A stretch of DNA of 64,000 nt, taken from positions 1 through 64,000 of the forward strand of contig CABYQR010000001.1 of assembly GCA_902521155.1 (NCBI GenBank), written 5' to 3'. Made by a program: the position numbers and the translations under genes. Below the pieces are notes generated by a model that saw nothing but the letters and a program-made list of their open reading frames with translations, was not told where the DNA came from and did no database searches. Of this stretch, positions 38,934 to 49,225 are shown piece by piece. The stretch is from an uncultured Alphaproteobacteria bacterium (lineage in GTDB: Bacteria; Pseudomonadota; Alphaproteobacteria; HIMB59). The stretch's first letter is position 1. Each line of letters starts with the position of its first letter.

Positions 38934-40097
38934 ATGCAATCGTTCAATTTTAATACCACACCGGGAATCCGATTTGGTGAGGATTTATCTGTGAAATCTG
39001 CTGAGGAGGTATGTAAAAAATTAGGATCTAAAATACTCTTTGTAACCGATCCAGGCCTGGTAAAATTAGGTTTGATTGACAATACCATTAAGGCTTTGAA
39101 GGTGAATTCTGAGGTCTTAATTTTTGATAGTGTCGAAGCCGATCCCTCACTAAGAACACTAATGCTATGTTTAGAAGAAGGTAAAAATTTTAAAGCATCT
39201 GGAGTTATTGGTTTCGGTGGTGGCTCCTCTATGGATACTGCTAAACTTACAGCGTTGTTATTAGGTTCAGGTGAAAATATTCATGAGGCTTGGGGGGTTG
39301 CTAATGCAAAAGGTCCAAGATTACCTTTAGTTCTCTACCCTACTACCTCTGGAACTGGATCTGAGATAACTCCCATCTCAATTATTACTCAAGATGATTT
39401 AGAAAAAAAGGGTGTGTCGTCTCCTTTAATATTACCTGATTTAGCTATTATGGATCCCCTTCTAACTTTGGGACTTCCTCCCCATATAACTGCAGCGACT
39501 GGAATAGACGCAATGGTTCATGCTATAGAGTCATATGCTTCAAAAAGTTTGAATAATAATTTAATTTCTAAAATGTTAGCTAAAGAGGCTTTAAATCTTT
39601 TAGGTGAATCAATCACGACTGCCGTTACTAATGGGAAAGATGTGACAGCTCGATCTAATATGCTTCTGGGTTCGATGTTAGCAGGAGCCTCATTTGGTAA
39701 CTCCCCTGTAGCTGGGGTTCATGCTTTGGCTTATCCTATTGGAGGAACGTTTCATGTACCGCATGGCTTATCAAACGCAATAGTTCTCCCATATGTTTTA
39801 AGATTTAATATTAAAGATCAAAGTGCGGCTAAACTCTATAGCGAGATAGCCCCTATTATCTTCCCAGAAATAGATATGACTACAAGTACTCAGGATATAG
39901 CTTCAAACTTTATAGAAAATTTATCGAAACTCTCTTCAAATTTAGGCCTAGAACAACGTCTAAGAGATGTTGGTATTCCCGAAACAGCCTGTGAGACAAT
40001 GGCAAAAGATGCAATGAAGCAGACTCGTCTATTAATTAACAATCCAAAGGAAATAACGGAAAAAGATGCATATGATATTTATAAGTCTGCTTGGTAG
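38934..40097 (+). CDS. Iron-containing alcohol dehydrogenase
   Basis: GFGGGSSMDTAK, PTTSGTGSEITP, GIDAMVHAIESY, GVHALAYPIGGTFHVPHGLSNA. Confidence 0.93.
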   Translation: MQSFNFNTTPGIRFGEDLSVKSAEEVCKKLGSKILFVTDPGLVKLGLIDNTIKALKVNSEVLIFDSVEADPSLRTLMLCLEEGKNFKASGVIGFGGGSSMDTAKLTALLLGSGENIHEAWGVANAKGPRLPLVLYPTTSGTGSEITPISIITQDDLEKKGVSSPLILPDLAIMDPLLTLGLPPHITAATGIDAMVHAIESYASKSLNNNLISKMLAKEALNLLGESITTAVTNGKDVTARSNMLLGSMLAGASFGNSPVAGVHALAYPIGGTFHVPHGLSNAIVLPYVLRFNIKDQSAAKLYSEIAPIIFPEIDMTTSTQDIASNFIENLSKLSSNLGLEQRLRDVGIPETACETMAKDAMKQTRLLINNPKEITEKDAYDIYKSAW

Positions 40098-40172
40098 GGT
40101 GGATCTATTTGTCAAATATTCAATAGCTCTCAATCTTGAAATATTATGATTTTAAACTAAATATTATTAAAA

Positions 40173-40874
40173 ATGTTAATTGTAAAAGATATATCTAAAA
40201 ATTTTGGTGAATTTAAAGCCATAAACCATCTCTCTTTTGAGGTAAAAGTTGGCGATGTCATGGGTTTTTTAGGTCCTAATGGTGCTGGAAAAACTACATC
40301 CATGAGAGTAATTACCGGATATCTAAGATCAGATGGGGGCACAGTTTTAATCAATAATAAAGACATTGAGCAAGATCCTATTTTTACTAAATCCATGATT
40401 GGGTATTTACCAGAGGGTGTACCTTTGTATTTGGATTTTTCACCTTATCTATATCTGGATTATGTTTGCCAAGTTAGAAATATCAAAAATTCTAGTAAAG
40501 CTATTAAAAAAGTTATCAGTGATCTTCAGTTAGAAGAGGTTAAAGATGTACCTATCGAAACTTTATCTAAGGGTTTTAAGAGAAGAGTGGGAATAGCTCA
40601 AGCACTCATACACAACCCAAAACTTTTAATCTTAGATGAGCCTACGGATGGCCTAGACCCTCTTCAAAAATTTGAAGTTCGCAAATTAATTAAAAATCTC
40701 TCTAAGACAAAAGCTATTATAATATCTACTCATATTCTCGATGAGGTACCAGAAGTCTGTAATAAATGTCTTATTATTAACAATGGGGAAAAGGTATTCG
40801 AGGGAACCCCTACTCAATTGAAACGAAAACTGGGTAAGTCCCTTGATGAAAAATTTAGAAAGCTGGTTAGCTAA
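40173..40874 (+). CDS. ABC transporter ATP-binding protein (GldA-like)
   Basis: GPNGAGKTTSMRVITGYL, LSKGFKRRVGIAQAL, LLILDEPTDGLDP; followed by GldF/GldG-like genes. Confidence 0.9.
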   Translation: MLIVKDISKNFGEFKAINHLSFEVKVGDVMGFLGPNGAGKTTSMRVITGYLRSDGGTVLINNKDIEQDPIFTKSMIGYLPEGVPLYLDFSPYLYLDYVCQVRNIKNSSKAIKKVISDLQLEEVKDVPIETLSKGFKRRVGIAQALIHNPKLLILDEPTDGLDPLQKFEVRKLIKNLSKTKAIIISTHILDEVPEVCNKCLIINNGEKVFEGTPTQLKRKLGKSLDEKFRKLVS

Positions 40875-41593
40875 TGTTAGCTTTAATTAAAAGAGAATTA
40901 AAATTATATTTTATCACTCCAGTTGCATACATTTTTACCGCTATATTTATTTTAACCTCTATGTCCTTGACTTTTTATTTTGGATCTTTTTTTTCATCAG
41001 GTGTAGCAGACTTAACAGTATTTTTTAGCTTTATTCCTTGGGTTTATATTTTTTTTATTTCAGCTGTAACTATGAAGAGTTGGTCTGAAGAGAAAAGACT
41101 TGGTACAATTGAACTTTTAATGACTTTACCAATTCCTTTATGGAAAATAGTTCTAAGTAAATTTTTTGCGACTTGGGCTTTTGTTACATTCTCAATTATA
41201 TTAACTTTTCCAATTTGGATAACAGTTAACTATTTAGGAAATCCTGATAATCTTGTTATAATTGGCCAATATTTGGGTGTTATCTTAATGGCTGGTGCCT
41301 ATGTTTCTTTGGGAATTTTCTTCTCTTCTCTTACCAACAATCAAATAATTGCCTTTATTTTATCCATTTTAGTTTCTTTTCTTTTTACAATAAGTGGCTT
41401 TCCTTTGATGGTCAATTTCATTACGGGAGTTCTTCCAATCGAAATAGTAGAGCTCATATCTAGCTTCAGTTTTTTGACACATTTTTCAAGCATTCAAACA
41501 GGTTTCTTTTCTATAAAGGGGCTAATGTTCTTTTTATCTTTTATTGCACTTTGGAACTATTTAACAATTATTAAATTTTTAAATCGGGAATAA
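40874..41593 (+). CDS. ABC transporter permease (GldF-like)
   Basis: Six-TM ORF with MKSWSEEKRLGTIELLMTLPI. Confidence 0.88.
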   Translation: MLALIKRELKLYFITPVAYIFTAIFILTSMSLTFYFGSFFSSGVADLTVFFSFIPWVYIFFISAVTMKSWSEEKRLGTIELLMTLPIPLWKIVLSKFFATWAFVTFSIILTFPIWITVNYLGNPDNLVIIGQYLGVILMAGAYVSLGIFFSSLTNNQIIAFILSILVSFLFTISGFPLMVNFITGVLPIEIVELISSFSFLTHFSSIQTGFFSIKGLMFFLSFIALWNYLTIIKFLNRE

Positions 41594-43431
41594 TGAATAA
41601 ATTCTTTAATAAAAATTATTTTTTAATATCTGTTGTTAGTACGGTTATTTTATTTTTATCTTTTAATTATATAGTTCAAAAAATTAATTTTAACCTAGGA
41701 ATTGATTTTACATCTAATAAAACTTTTACACTCTCTAATGGGACCAAACGTGTAATTGATGAGATAGATGAGCCTATAAAAATTAATTTTGTATATAGTA
41801 GAAATCTATCAAAAAATATCCCCATAATTCAAAATTATGCAAATCAAGTACAGGGATTGTTAAATAGGTATTCCGACTTAGCATCAGGTAAGATTGAATT
41901 GAGTTTTATTGAACCTGAGCCTTATTCTGATGACGAAGACTATGTCAACAGATATGGGATACAAGGATTTCCCATTGACCAGGAGGGATCTAAAATTTAC
42001 TTTGGCATGATAGCCTCCAACACAACAGATGATATTGAGGTTGTTTCATTTTTTGATCCTTCTAAAGCGGCTACTCTAGAAAAACAGTTAACTGATATTG
42101 TCTACAAGCTCAATAGATCTAAAAAACCTATGATTGGGTTTTTATCTTGGGTAGACACTGCTCCTCCCATGATGCCCAATAATCAACTTGGCCAAGGTGA
42201 ATACACTATCCTTGAAGAGTTAAGTTATTTTTATGATTTTGAATTTTTAGATACAGATGTTGAGAGTTTTGAGAATATTGATCTTTTATTCGTCTATCAC
42301 CCTTCAGATATTACGGATAAAACGGAATATGCCATTGAGCAATTTATATTAGAGGGTGGAGAAACGGTGATATTCTTAGACCCCTTCTTTGAAAAAAACG
42401 ATCACTCCAACAAAACATCTGATCTTACTAACATCTTAAAAACCCTAAATATCAACTATAATAGCAATGTTATCCTTGATGGAGCCCAAGCAACTAGGCT
42501 TCAAACTCAGCAAAACATCTCTGACAATACCTCTTTACAAACAATTCTTAAACTCAACTGGCCTGAAGTCAGGGGCCAGTTTATTAACCAATCTGAGGAA
42601 ATTGGTAATGGCCTATCTCTAATCAGGTTAGTGTCTGCTGGGGGGTTAGCGCCTTTAAATGAAGAAAGTGAAATCTCTTATATTCCCTTAATATCTTCAA
42701 GTGAAGTCACTATGGACTTGCCAATGAGAGAAGTTCACGATCCTATAAAATTAATTAACAATTTTCAGCCGACCGGTATTACATATGATTTTGGAGTAAA
42801 ATTAAGCGGTAAAACATCTAGTAGCTTTAACGATTTTGAATTTATAAGAGAAGATCATATTGATAGTTCGGTTAAAGACATCAATGTTGTTCTATTTAGT
42901 GATGCAGATTTTATTAGAAATGCTTTTTGGGCTAGAATACAAAAGTTCCTAGATACTAATGTCATTGAGGCTACATCAGATAATGGAACTCTTGTTACTA
43001 ACGTTCTAGATTCTATGACAGGTTATGACGAGTTTATTGATTTGCGAAACAAAGAAGCCCCGTTTAGACCTTTTGTAGTTGTTCAAAAACTTCAAGCAGA
43101 AGCAGAACAAAAATACTTAGGACAAGAGCAAGAATTACAAGCACAACTAGATGAGACTTTAGTAAAAATACAAAATTTGTCTGGGGGAAGAGATGCTGAG
43201 TCAGTTAATTTAACAGATAAACAATTAATGGAACTTGCTGATTTTCAATTAGAGGTAGAAAGAAAACGTCAACAATTAAGAGAGGTTAGAAGAAATTTGA
43301 GCAAGAATATAGATAGGCTAGCCAATCAAATTAATATTTTAAATACATTTTTAATTCCTATCCTTTTAATTTTACTCATGTTTATTATTCCACGACAATT
43401 GGGTATTAAAAAAAGAAAAAGTAGAGCATGA
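41593..43431 (+). CDS. GldG-family ABC auxiliary protein
   Basis: NFNLGIDFTSNKTFTLSNGTKRVIDEIDEPIKINFVYSRNL; C-terminal TM; gene order. Confidence 0.88.
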   Translation: MNKFFNKNYFLISVVSTVILFLSFNYIVQKINFNLGIDFTSNKTFTLSNGTKRVIDEIDEPIKINFVYSRNLSKNIPIIQNYANQVQGLLNRYSDLASGKIELSFIEPEPYSDDEDYVNRYGIQGFPIDQEGSKIYFGMIASNTTDDIEVVSFFDPSKAATLEKQLTDIVYKLNRSKKPMIGFLSWVDTAPPMMPNNQLGQGEYTILEELSYFYDFEFLDTDVESFENIDLLFVYHPSDITDKTEYAIEQFILEGGETVIFLDPFFEKNDHSNKTSDLTNILKTLNINYNSNVILDGAQATRLQTQQNISDNTSLQTILKLNWPEVRGQFINQSEEIGNGLSLIRLVSAGGLAPLNEESEISYIPLISSSEVTMDLPMREVHDPIKLINNFQPTGITYDFGVKLSGKTSSSFNDFEFIREDHIDSSVKDINVVLFSDADFIRNAFWARIQKFLDTNVIEATSDNGTLVTNVLDSMTGYDEFIDLRNKEAPFRPFVVVQKLQAEAEQKYLGQEQELQAQLDETLVKIQNLSGGRDAESVNLTDKQLMELADFQLEVERKRQQLREVRRNLSKNIDRLANQINILNTFLIPILLILLMFIIPRQLGIKKRKSRA

Positions 43432-44432
43432 TTATTAAAAATTTAAAAATATTACTTCTGATATCTTTCGGTTCATTGGTCCTAGCTTCAGGAATGTATT
43501 TCGATGAACAATCATCAGAATCTGAATTACCATCAGAAAGTTTAATTCCTACCTTTGAGTCAATTTTACAAGAAATTGCCTATATAGAATTTTCAAACAG
43601 TCAGGGAAAATCAGTTATTGAAGATATTGAAGGCCAATGGCTCATCACAACATCTTATAATTTTCCTGCTAATACTGAGCTTTTAAGTCGTTTTTTTATT
43701 CAATTACGCGAAGCTAAAATATTAGAAGCTAAGACTAATCGAATAGATCTACTTTATAAATTAGGATTAGATGACGAGAACAAGATGCGATTAATATTAA
43801 AATCCTCAGATGGTAGAGTGCTCTATGATCTAGATATTGGAACTTATAATTACAATATCCCAGGATCCTATATAAAAAATACACAAGAATCACAATCATA
43901 CTTGGTTAACACTAATTTAACTGCAGATGTTTCAGGTTTTTATTGGACACCTACAGATTTACTTAATATTGGAAAATCACAAATTCAAACTGTACAGATT
44001 TATAATCAAAATATGATTAACCTTGAAGAAAAAGATAGTTCACTTAGGCATTCAAATCTCCCTCTTGGTTTTTCTAAATTGAGCGAAGATAAGATTAGCG
44101 AAGTACATAGTGCTCTAACTGACCTTCAACATAATGGCTTTATCCTAAGATCTAATTTACCCAATTCTTCAGATTTGAAGGTTAGGTATACTTTAAAAAA
44201 TGGCACGGTTCTATTCGTTGAATTATACGATATCAAAGATAGAGGTATTCATGCTACCTTTGATTGGAACTATATAAATGATGATGTTCAAATAACAAAG
44301 TTTATAGATCCCATATTAGATGGTGGTCAATTACAAGTAAGCTCAGTGTCCCTGCTATCTAATTTTGCATACAGTGTTCCTCAGGTATTTTTTGATAATA
44401 ATAATTTGAAGCTTCGAGCTAAGTCAGAATAA
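43428..44432 (+). CDS. DUF4340-like protein
   Basis: Position after GldG-like gene, N-terminal TM, IEDIEGQWLITTSYNFPANTELLSRFFIQLREAKILEAKTNR pattern. Confidence 0.75.
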   Translation: MIIKNLKILLLISFGSLVLASGMYFDEQSSESELPSESLIPTFESILQEIAYIEFSNSQGKSVIEDIEGQWLITTSYNFPANTELLSRFFIQLREAKILEAKTNRIDLLYKLGLDDENKMRLILKSSDGRVLYDLDIGTYNYNIPGSYIKNTQESQSYLVNTNLTADVSGFYWTPTDLLNIGKSQIQTVQIYNQNMINLEEKDSSLRHSNLPLGFSKLSEDKISEVHSALTDLQHNGFILRSNLPNSSDLKVRYTLKNGTVLFVELYDIKDRGIHATFDWNYINDDVQITKFIDPILDGGQLQVSSVSLLSNFAYSVPQVFFDNNNLKLRAKSE

Positions 44433-44437
44433 TAATT

Positions 44438-45388
44438 TTAAATATCACTAATCTTAAATTTTATTTTATGCCGATATGTCTGTCCTGGACTAATAAGAGA
44501 AGAAGGGAATTTCTTATTATTAGGAGAATTTGGAAAATTTTGTGTTTCTAAACACATACCTTGAAAAGGTCTTAACTTTTTAGACTGTGACTTAAACCTT
44601 AAATATTGACCAGAATAAAATTGAACACCAGGTTGATCTGAAAATAGACTCAATTGAATTTTACTTCCTGGGGAAATAAGCTTTGCAACTAAACTGCTAT
44701 TTTTTTTTATGATGTAATTTTCATCAAATCCAGAGCCTTTTTTTTCAACTTTTCTACCAATATTTGAAATATTTCTAAAATCAAATTGTCCATTTTTAAC
44801 ACTTATTCTTTTTCCGGTAGGAATATTATCTTTATCATTTTCTAAATAATAATCAGCATTTATGAAAAGTTCATGATTAAAGATATTTTTTTTTACTTTA
44901 TCTAAGTTCCAATATGCATGATTTAATAAGTTTACATGGGTAGTCTTAGAGGACTTTGCTGTCATAAGTATATGAAGGTTATTGTCTTTAAGCAGATATT
45001 TACAAGTAGACCTCAGTTCACCTGGAAATCCCTCTTCCCCATCAGGAGAAGTATAGTTATATGTAACATGCAAATTAGATGAATCTTTAATTTCCCAAAT
45101 TTTTGATTCAAATCCTTTCTTTCCTCCATGAAGGATATTTTTACCTTCGTTTTTAGTTAAACTATATTTAGTTTGATTTATGCTGAATTGAGCATTTTTA
45201 ATTCTATTGGCGTATCTTCCACAAGTAGCACCAAGATAGTTTCTGTTATTTTTATATGAGGAAATTTTGTCAAGATTTAAAATTAAATTTATTTTTTTTC
45301 TTTTATGAAATACTTCAAAAAGAGTTGCACCCATATTTAAAATCTTAATTCTTAAAAAATTATTCTCTATTGTGTGAGACTTAATCAT
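44438..45388 (-). CDS. Aldose 1-epimerase (galactose mutarotase)
   Basis: YLGATCGRYANRIKNAQF, NILHGGKKGFESKIWEI, NLLNHAYWNLD. Confidence 0.92.
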   Translation of the reverse strand: MIKSHTIENNFLRIKILNMGATLFEVFHKRKKINLILNLDKISSYKNNRNYLGATCGRYANRIKNAQFSINQTKYSLTKNEGKNILHGGKKGFESKIWEIKDSSNLHVTYNYTSPDGEEGFPGELRSTCKYLLKDNNLHILMTAKSSKTTHVNLLNHAYWNLDKVKKNIFNHELFINADYYLENDKDNIPTGKRISVKNGQFDFRNISNIGRKVEKKGSGFDENYIIKKNSSLVAKLISPGSKIQLSLFSDQPGVQFYSGQYLRFKSQSKKLRPFQGMCLETQNFPNSPNNKKFPSSLISPGQTYRHKIKFKISDI

Positions 45389-46224
45389 TAATGACTAAAT
45401 TGAGAGATATTCTCTAATACCTTTTTAGTTGTCTCTTTTAATTTAGGTAATGTGGATTTGATTAATTGAATCCTATCGTAGATTGAAGGGTTATTTGTAA
45501 TCTCTTCCCTGAGGGTATCGCCAAATGTTTTTCTGAGTTCAGTCCCAATGTTGAATTTACAAACGTTTGTATTATTAGCAATACTGCGTCTTAAAGGATA
45601 ATCAATTCCGCTACTCCCGTGCAAGACTAATGGAACGTCAGTTAATTTTTCAATTTGTTCAATCACATCTAAATCAATGGAAGAAGATGTGTTTGTTTGT
45701 AAATGTATGTTGCCAGCACTAATAGCCATGGCATCACATCCTGATAATTCAGCAAATTGTTTAGCTTGTATTGGATCAGTGTTTTGAGACTCTGCTCCTT
45801 CATTGTATCCAACAAATCCTATTTCGCCTTCAACTGAAATGTTGGTTTTATGAGCTAATTCAGCAATTTCATGGGTTTTTTCTATATTTTCATTTAGAGA
45901 AAGTTTAGAACCGTCAAACATAATTGAGGTAAATCCACTATCTATTCCCTCCATACATTCTTCTTTTGTATAGCCATGATCTAAGTGGCATACAACTGGA
46001 CAGCTTGATTGGTCTGCTAAATATCTAAACATCTTACCTAGTATTGGCACCGGAGTGTTGGCTCTACAGCCAGGGCCCGCTTGTAAAATAACAGGTAAAT
46101 TTAAATCTTCTGCTACCTCTGCATAACATCTGGCATCTTCCCATCCTAAAACAACTAGTCCGGCAACTGCATATTTATCTTTTTTTGCTTTTTGTAAAAC
46201 TTCAGATAGTGTGGCGACAGTCAT
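45388..46224 (-). CDS. Class II ketose-bisphosphate aldolase (possibly IolJ-like)
   Basis: VVCHLDHGYTKEECMEGIDSGFTSIMFDGS, LVLHGSSGI, FNIGTELR. Confidence 0.9.
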   Translation of the reverse strand: MTVATLSEVLQKAKKDKYAVAGLVVLGWEDARCYAEVAEDLNLPVILQAGPGCRANTPVPILGKMFRYLADQSSCPVVCHLDHGYTKEECMEGIDSGFTSIMFDGSKLSLNENIEKTHEIAELAHKTNISVEGEIGFVGYNEGAESQNTDPIQAKQFAELSGCDAMAISAGNIHLQTNTSSSIDLDVIEQIEKLTDVPLVLHGSSGIDYPLRRSIANNTNVCKFNIGTELRKTFGDTLREEITNNPSIYDRIQLIKSTLPKLKETTKKVLENISQFSH

Positions 46225-47063
46225 TTATACTTGGCAATCATATCCTTAATTCCAGGAATTGTTTCTAGTTGATAGGCATGTGTTTTTTGAAAATATTGAA
46301 TAAGAGATCTCTGTGAAAGACCTACTAAGATAGTAAAATAGTACATTTCATATCCGGGAGCTACAACACAAGGATGATAGCCCTTGTCTATAGCTATAGT
46401 TGATCCGTTAAATAACTGATAACCAAAACCTTCTTTATCCTCTTCGTATTGCATCACTTGGACTCCAAATCCATGTCCTGGTTTGAAGCGATAATTATAG
46501 ACTTCATCATGTCGAGTCTCTTCAGGAAGTCTGTTTGTATCATGTTTATGTGGAGGGAAGCCTGACCAACCTCCTGCTCCCACAGTGTAGAGCTCATTGA
46601 CAAGCAATCTTCCAACTTGTTCATGCTGTTTTGCTCCTAAGATATGTTTAATTTTTCGATGAGTTTTTGTATCATCTGAACCATACTGAACCATATCAAT
46701 TTCTTTTTGGGGAACTAAAAATGCCTCTAATTTCTTTTCATAAATACCACCGGCAATAAAACACTCGGTACTGTCTGAAAGGCAAGTAATTGTGCATTCA
46801 GAGTTAGTGGGTATATAACTACCCTCGGGTTCGCCATCCCAAACATCAGTATTTCTAGTTCCAATTTGGCCAAGTTTATTTCCATCAACTGTCAACTCCA
46901 CTAAACCCGTAGCAGGCACCACGCTAGTCTCATGTTGAGGAAGTTGATAACTATAGCTTTCCCCTTTTTTTAAATTGATAATATTAAAGTAAACCAAAGG
47001 AACAGTTTCATTTTGCTCCCCAAATAAAGCGATATTCTTGTTGTCTGAGTATGGTATATGCAT
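46221..47063 (-). CDS. iolB: 5-deoxy-glucuronate isomerase
   Basis: Cupin family; WSGFPPHKHDTNRLPEETRHDEVYNYRFKPGHGFGVQVMQ. Confidence 0.92.
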   Translation of the reverse strand: MHIPYSDNKNIALFGEQNETVPLVYFNIINLKKGESYSYQLPQHETSVVPATGLVELTVDGNKLGQIGTRNTDVWDGEPEGSYIPTNSECTITCLSDSTECFIAGGIYEKKLEAFLVPQKEIDMVQYGSDDTKTHRKIKHILGAKQHEQVGRLLVNELYTVGAGGWSGFPPHKHDTNRLPEETRHDEVYNYRFKPGHGFGVQVMQYEEDKEGFGYQLFNGSTIAIDKGYHPCVVAPGYEMYYFTILVGLSQRSLIQYFQKTHAYQLETIPGIKDMIAKYK

Positions 47064-48026
47064 CTATATCTCCATTGTTTGTTGATTAATAAATTTTTCT
47101 AGTTCACTACTGCCTGGCATTGCTGAGGAGCAGCCCACTTTGGTTACCACAATAGCTGCATTTGCCGAGCCTCTTTTAATTGAATCCTCTAGGGAAAATC
47201 CCTGAAAGAGAGAGCTAATAAAACCTCCGTTAAAAGCATCTCCTGCTCCAGTGGGTTTGATAGCTTCGACCTTAAATATTCCAAAATTTAATTCCTTTTC
47301 TTTAGTAAAAACTTGCGATCCTTTTTCTCCCATCTTGTAGATTATAATTGAGGGCTTCTCATTTATAAAGTCTTTAGCTAGTTGCAAACCATCAGTAGAG
47401 TTATTTGCAATATTGAATTCTAGGTCATTGCCTATAATGATGTCCATTTCCTTCATAATTTTTTTATAAATATTGGATTTAATTTCATCTGACTCCCAAT
47501 TATAAGGTCTGTAATCCATATCCATTATTAAGGGAATACTCAGTAAGGATGCTTTTTCAGCAGCATAAAAGACTGCCTCCCTCGATGGGCTAGATGACAA
47601 TGCTGTGCCAGAAATAAATACAGCTGAATAATCTTGAAAATTAATCTTGTCTATATCTTCCTTGTCTAACTGCAAATCACAGGAATTATTTCTGTATAAT
47701 ATTGATTGATTATTTTTAAGAATAGTTTCTACAACAGCTACTTGAGTTTGAAACTTTTTATTGATTCTCCTACAAAGATTACTGCCTACATTAAAATCTT
47801 CTAATTTTTTAAAAATGTATTCACCGATAGCATCGTCTGAAATACAGGTAACAAGGTCTGAACTCACACCTAGCTTTGATAAGGCCACACAAGTATTGGC
47901 AGCAGATCCACCTAAGTGAGTGGAAAATTCTTGAACATCAGATATCTTGGTACCAGGAGGTTCAGGATAAATATCCATACCTGCTCTACCAATTACTAAT
48001 AATTTTTTTGATTTATCAAATTTCAT
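47064..48026 (-). CDS. iolC: PfkB-family carbohydrate kinase (IolC-like)
   Basis: GRAGMDIYPEPPGTKISDVQEFSTHLGGSAANTC, GAGDAFNGGFIS. Confidence 0.85.
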   Translation of the reverse strand: MKFDKSKKLLVIGRAGMDIYPEPPGTKISDVQEFSTHLGGSAANTCVALSKLGVSSDLVTCISDDAIGEYIFKKLEDFNVGSNLCRRINKKFQTQVAVVETILKNNQSILYRNNSCDLQLDKEDIDKINFQDYSAVFISGTALSSSPSREAVFYAAEKASLLSIPLIMDMDYRPYNWESDEIKSNIYKKIMKEMDIIIGNDLEFNIANNSTDGLQLAKDFINEKPSIIIYKMGEKGSQVFTKEKELNFGIFKVEAIKPTGAGDAFNGGFISSLFQGFSLEDSIKRGSANAAIVVTKVGCSSAMPGSSELEKFINQQTMEI

Positions 48027-48058
48027 TGGAAAAATTTAGTCTAGAGGAAATATCAATA

Positions 48059-49216
48059 TTACTTAAGAATTTTTTGTATTTCTTCTAGCGAAAAGTGTTC
48101 AGCTTTTTGACAGGTAGTTTTAATTTCCTGTGGTATTTTTGAGTCTGCTGCTTTCATTGTAGATTTAATAATATCTAGGACATGTAAAGATAATTCTCCA
48201 TTACACCTATGATTTAAGCCATTTTCAATACAATATGCCATTTCAGCAAGACCCACTCCCCGATAATTTGCATTTGTGGGAGACTCATTGGCTCTTCCGC
48301 TTTGAGAAGTAATATTAATTCTGCCTAAAGGAAGATCGTTTGTTTTGTGTTCTTCCCATACTCCAGAATCATCATTAGTTGTCATTACTGAGCCTCCAAA
48401 CATATTTGGGTCTGGAACTATCATTGAGCCTCTATCTCCATAGAGCTCTATGTGATTACGTTGGTGTGCTACGACATCAAACGAAAGGGTAATTTGTATT
48501 AAAGCTTGGTTATGAAACTCTAAATTAACCAAATAACTTGTAGGGCATTCAACAGAAAATTCTTGGTCTTTTTTAGGACCTATGCCAATGACTCTTTTTT
48601 CAAATACTTTAGTAGAGATACCATGAACACTTTTAGCTGGGCCTAGTATATTTACTAAAGCAGTAAGATAGTATGGTCCCATATCCATTACGGGGCCACC
48701 TTCATTATTGGCAAACCAAGGCTCTGGATTGGGATGATAGGATTGAACTCCTGGATAAGCAAAGATTGCACTTCCAAGTCTAACATTGCCTATTTTATTT
48801 TTATTAATTAAATCTATGGATTTTTGAATACCTCCTCCTAAAAATGTATCAGGAGCATTTCCGATATATAAGCCTTTAGATTTTGATAAAGCTAGTAGCT
48901 CCTCTCCCTCTGAGAAATTGACAGCCATTGGTTTTTCACTATAAACGTGCTTTCCATTTTCGAGAGATTTTTTGGCAACTTCATAGTGAGCTCTAGGTAT
49001 TGTTAAATTTAAAATGATTTCAATCTCTGAGTCATTTAATAACTCTTCGACAGAACATGAAGTAATTCCATAGTTATCAGCACATTTTTTCGCATTTTCT
49101 AGATTAATATCTGCACATTTGACTATTTTAAAATTATTAAAGTAATCATGACCACGAAAATATGTTTCAGATATATGCCCGCATCCAATTAATCCAACAT
49201 TGAAAACCTTGTTCAT
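48059..49216 (-). CDS. Gfo/Idh/MocA family oxidoreductase
   Basis: VGLIGCGHISETYF, YSEKPMAVNF, DMGPYYLTALV. Confidence 0.9.
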   Translation of the reverse strand: MNKVFNVGLIGCGHISETYFRGHDYFNNFKIVKCADINLENAKKCADNYGITSCSVEELLNDSEIEIILNLTIPRAHYEVAKKSLENGKHVYSEKPMAVNFSEGEELLALSKSKGLYIGNAPDTFLGGGIQKSIDLINKNKIGNVRLGSAIFAYPGVQSYHPNPEPWFANNEGGPVMDMGPYYLTALVNILGPAKSVHGISTKVFEKRVIGIGPKKDQEFSVECPTSYLVNLEFHNQALIQITLSFDVVAHQRNHIELYGDRGSMIVPDPNMFGGSVMTTNDDSGVWEEHKTNDLPLGRINITSQSGRANESPTNANYRGVGLAEMAYCIENGLNHRCNGELSLHVLDIIKSTMKAADSKIPQEIKTTCQKAEHFSLEEIQKILK

Positions 49217-49225
49217 ATGAGAAAT

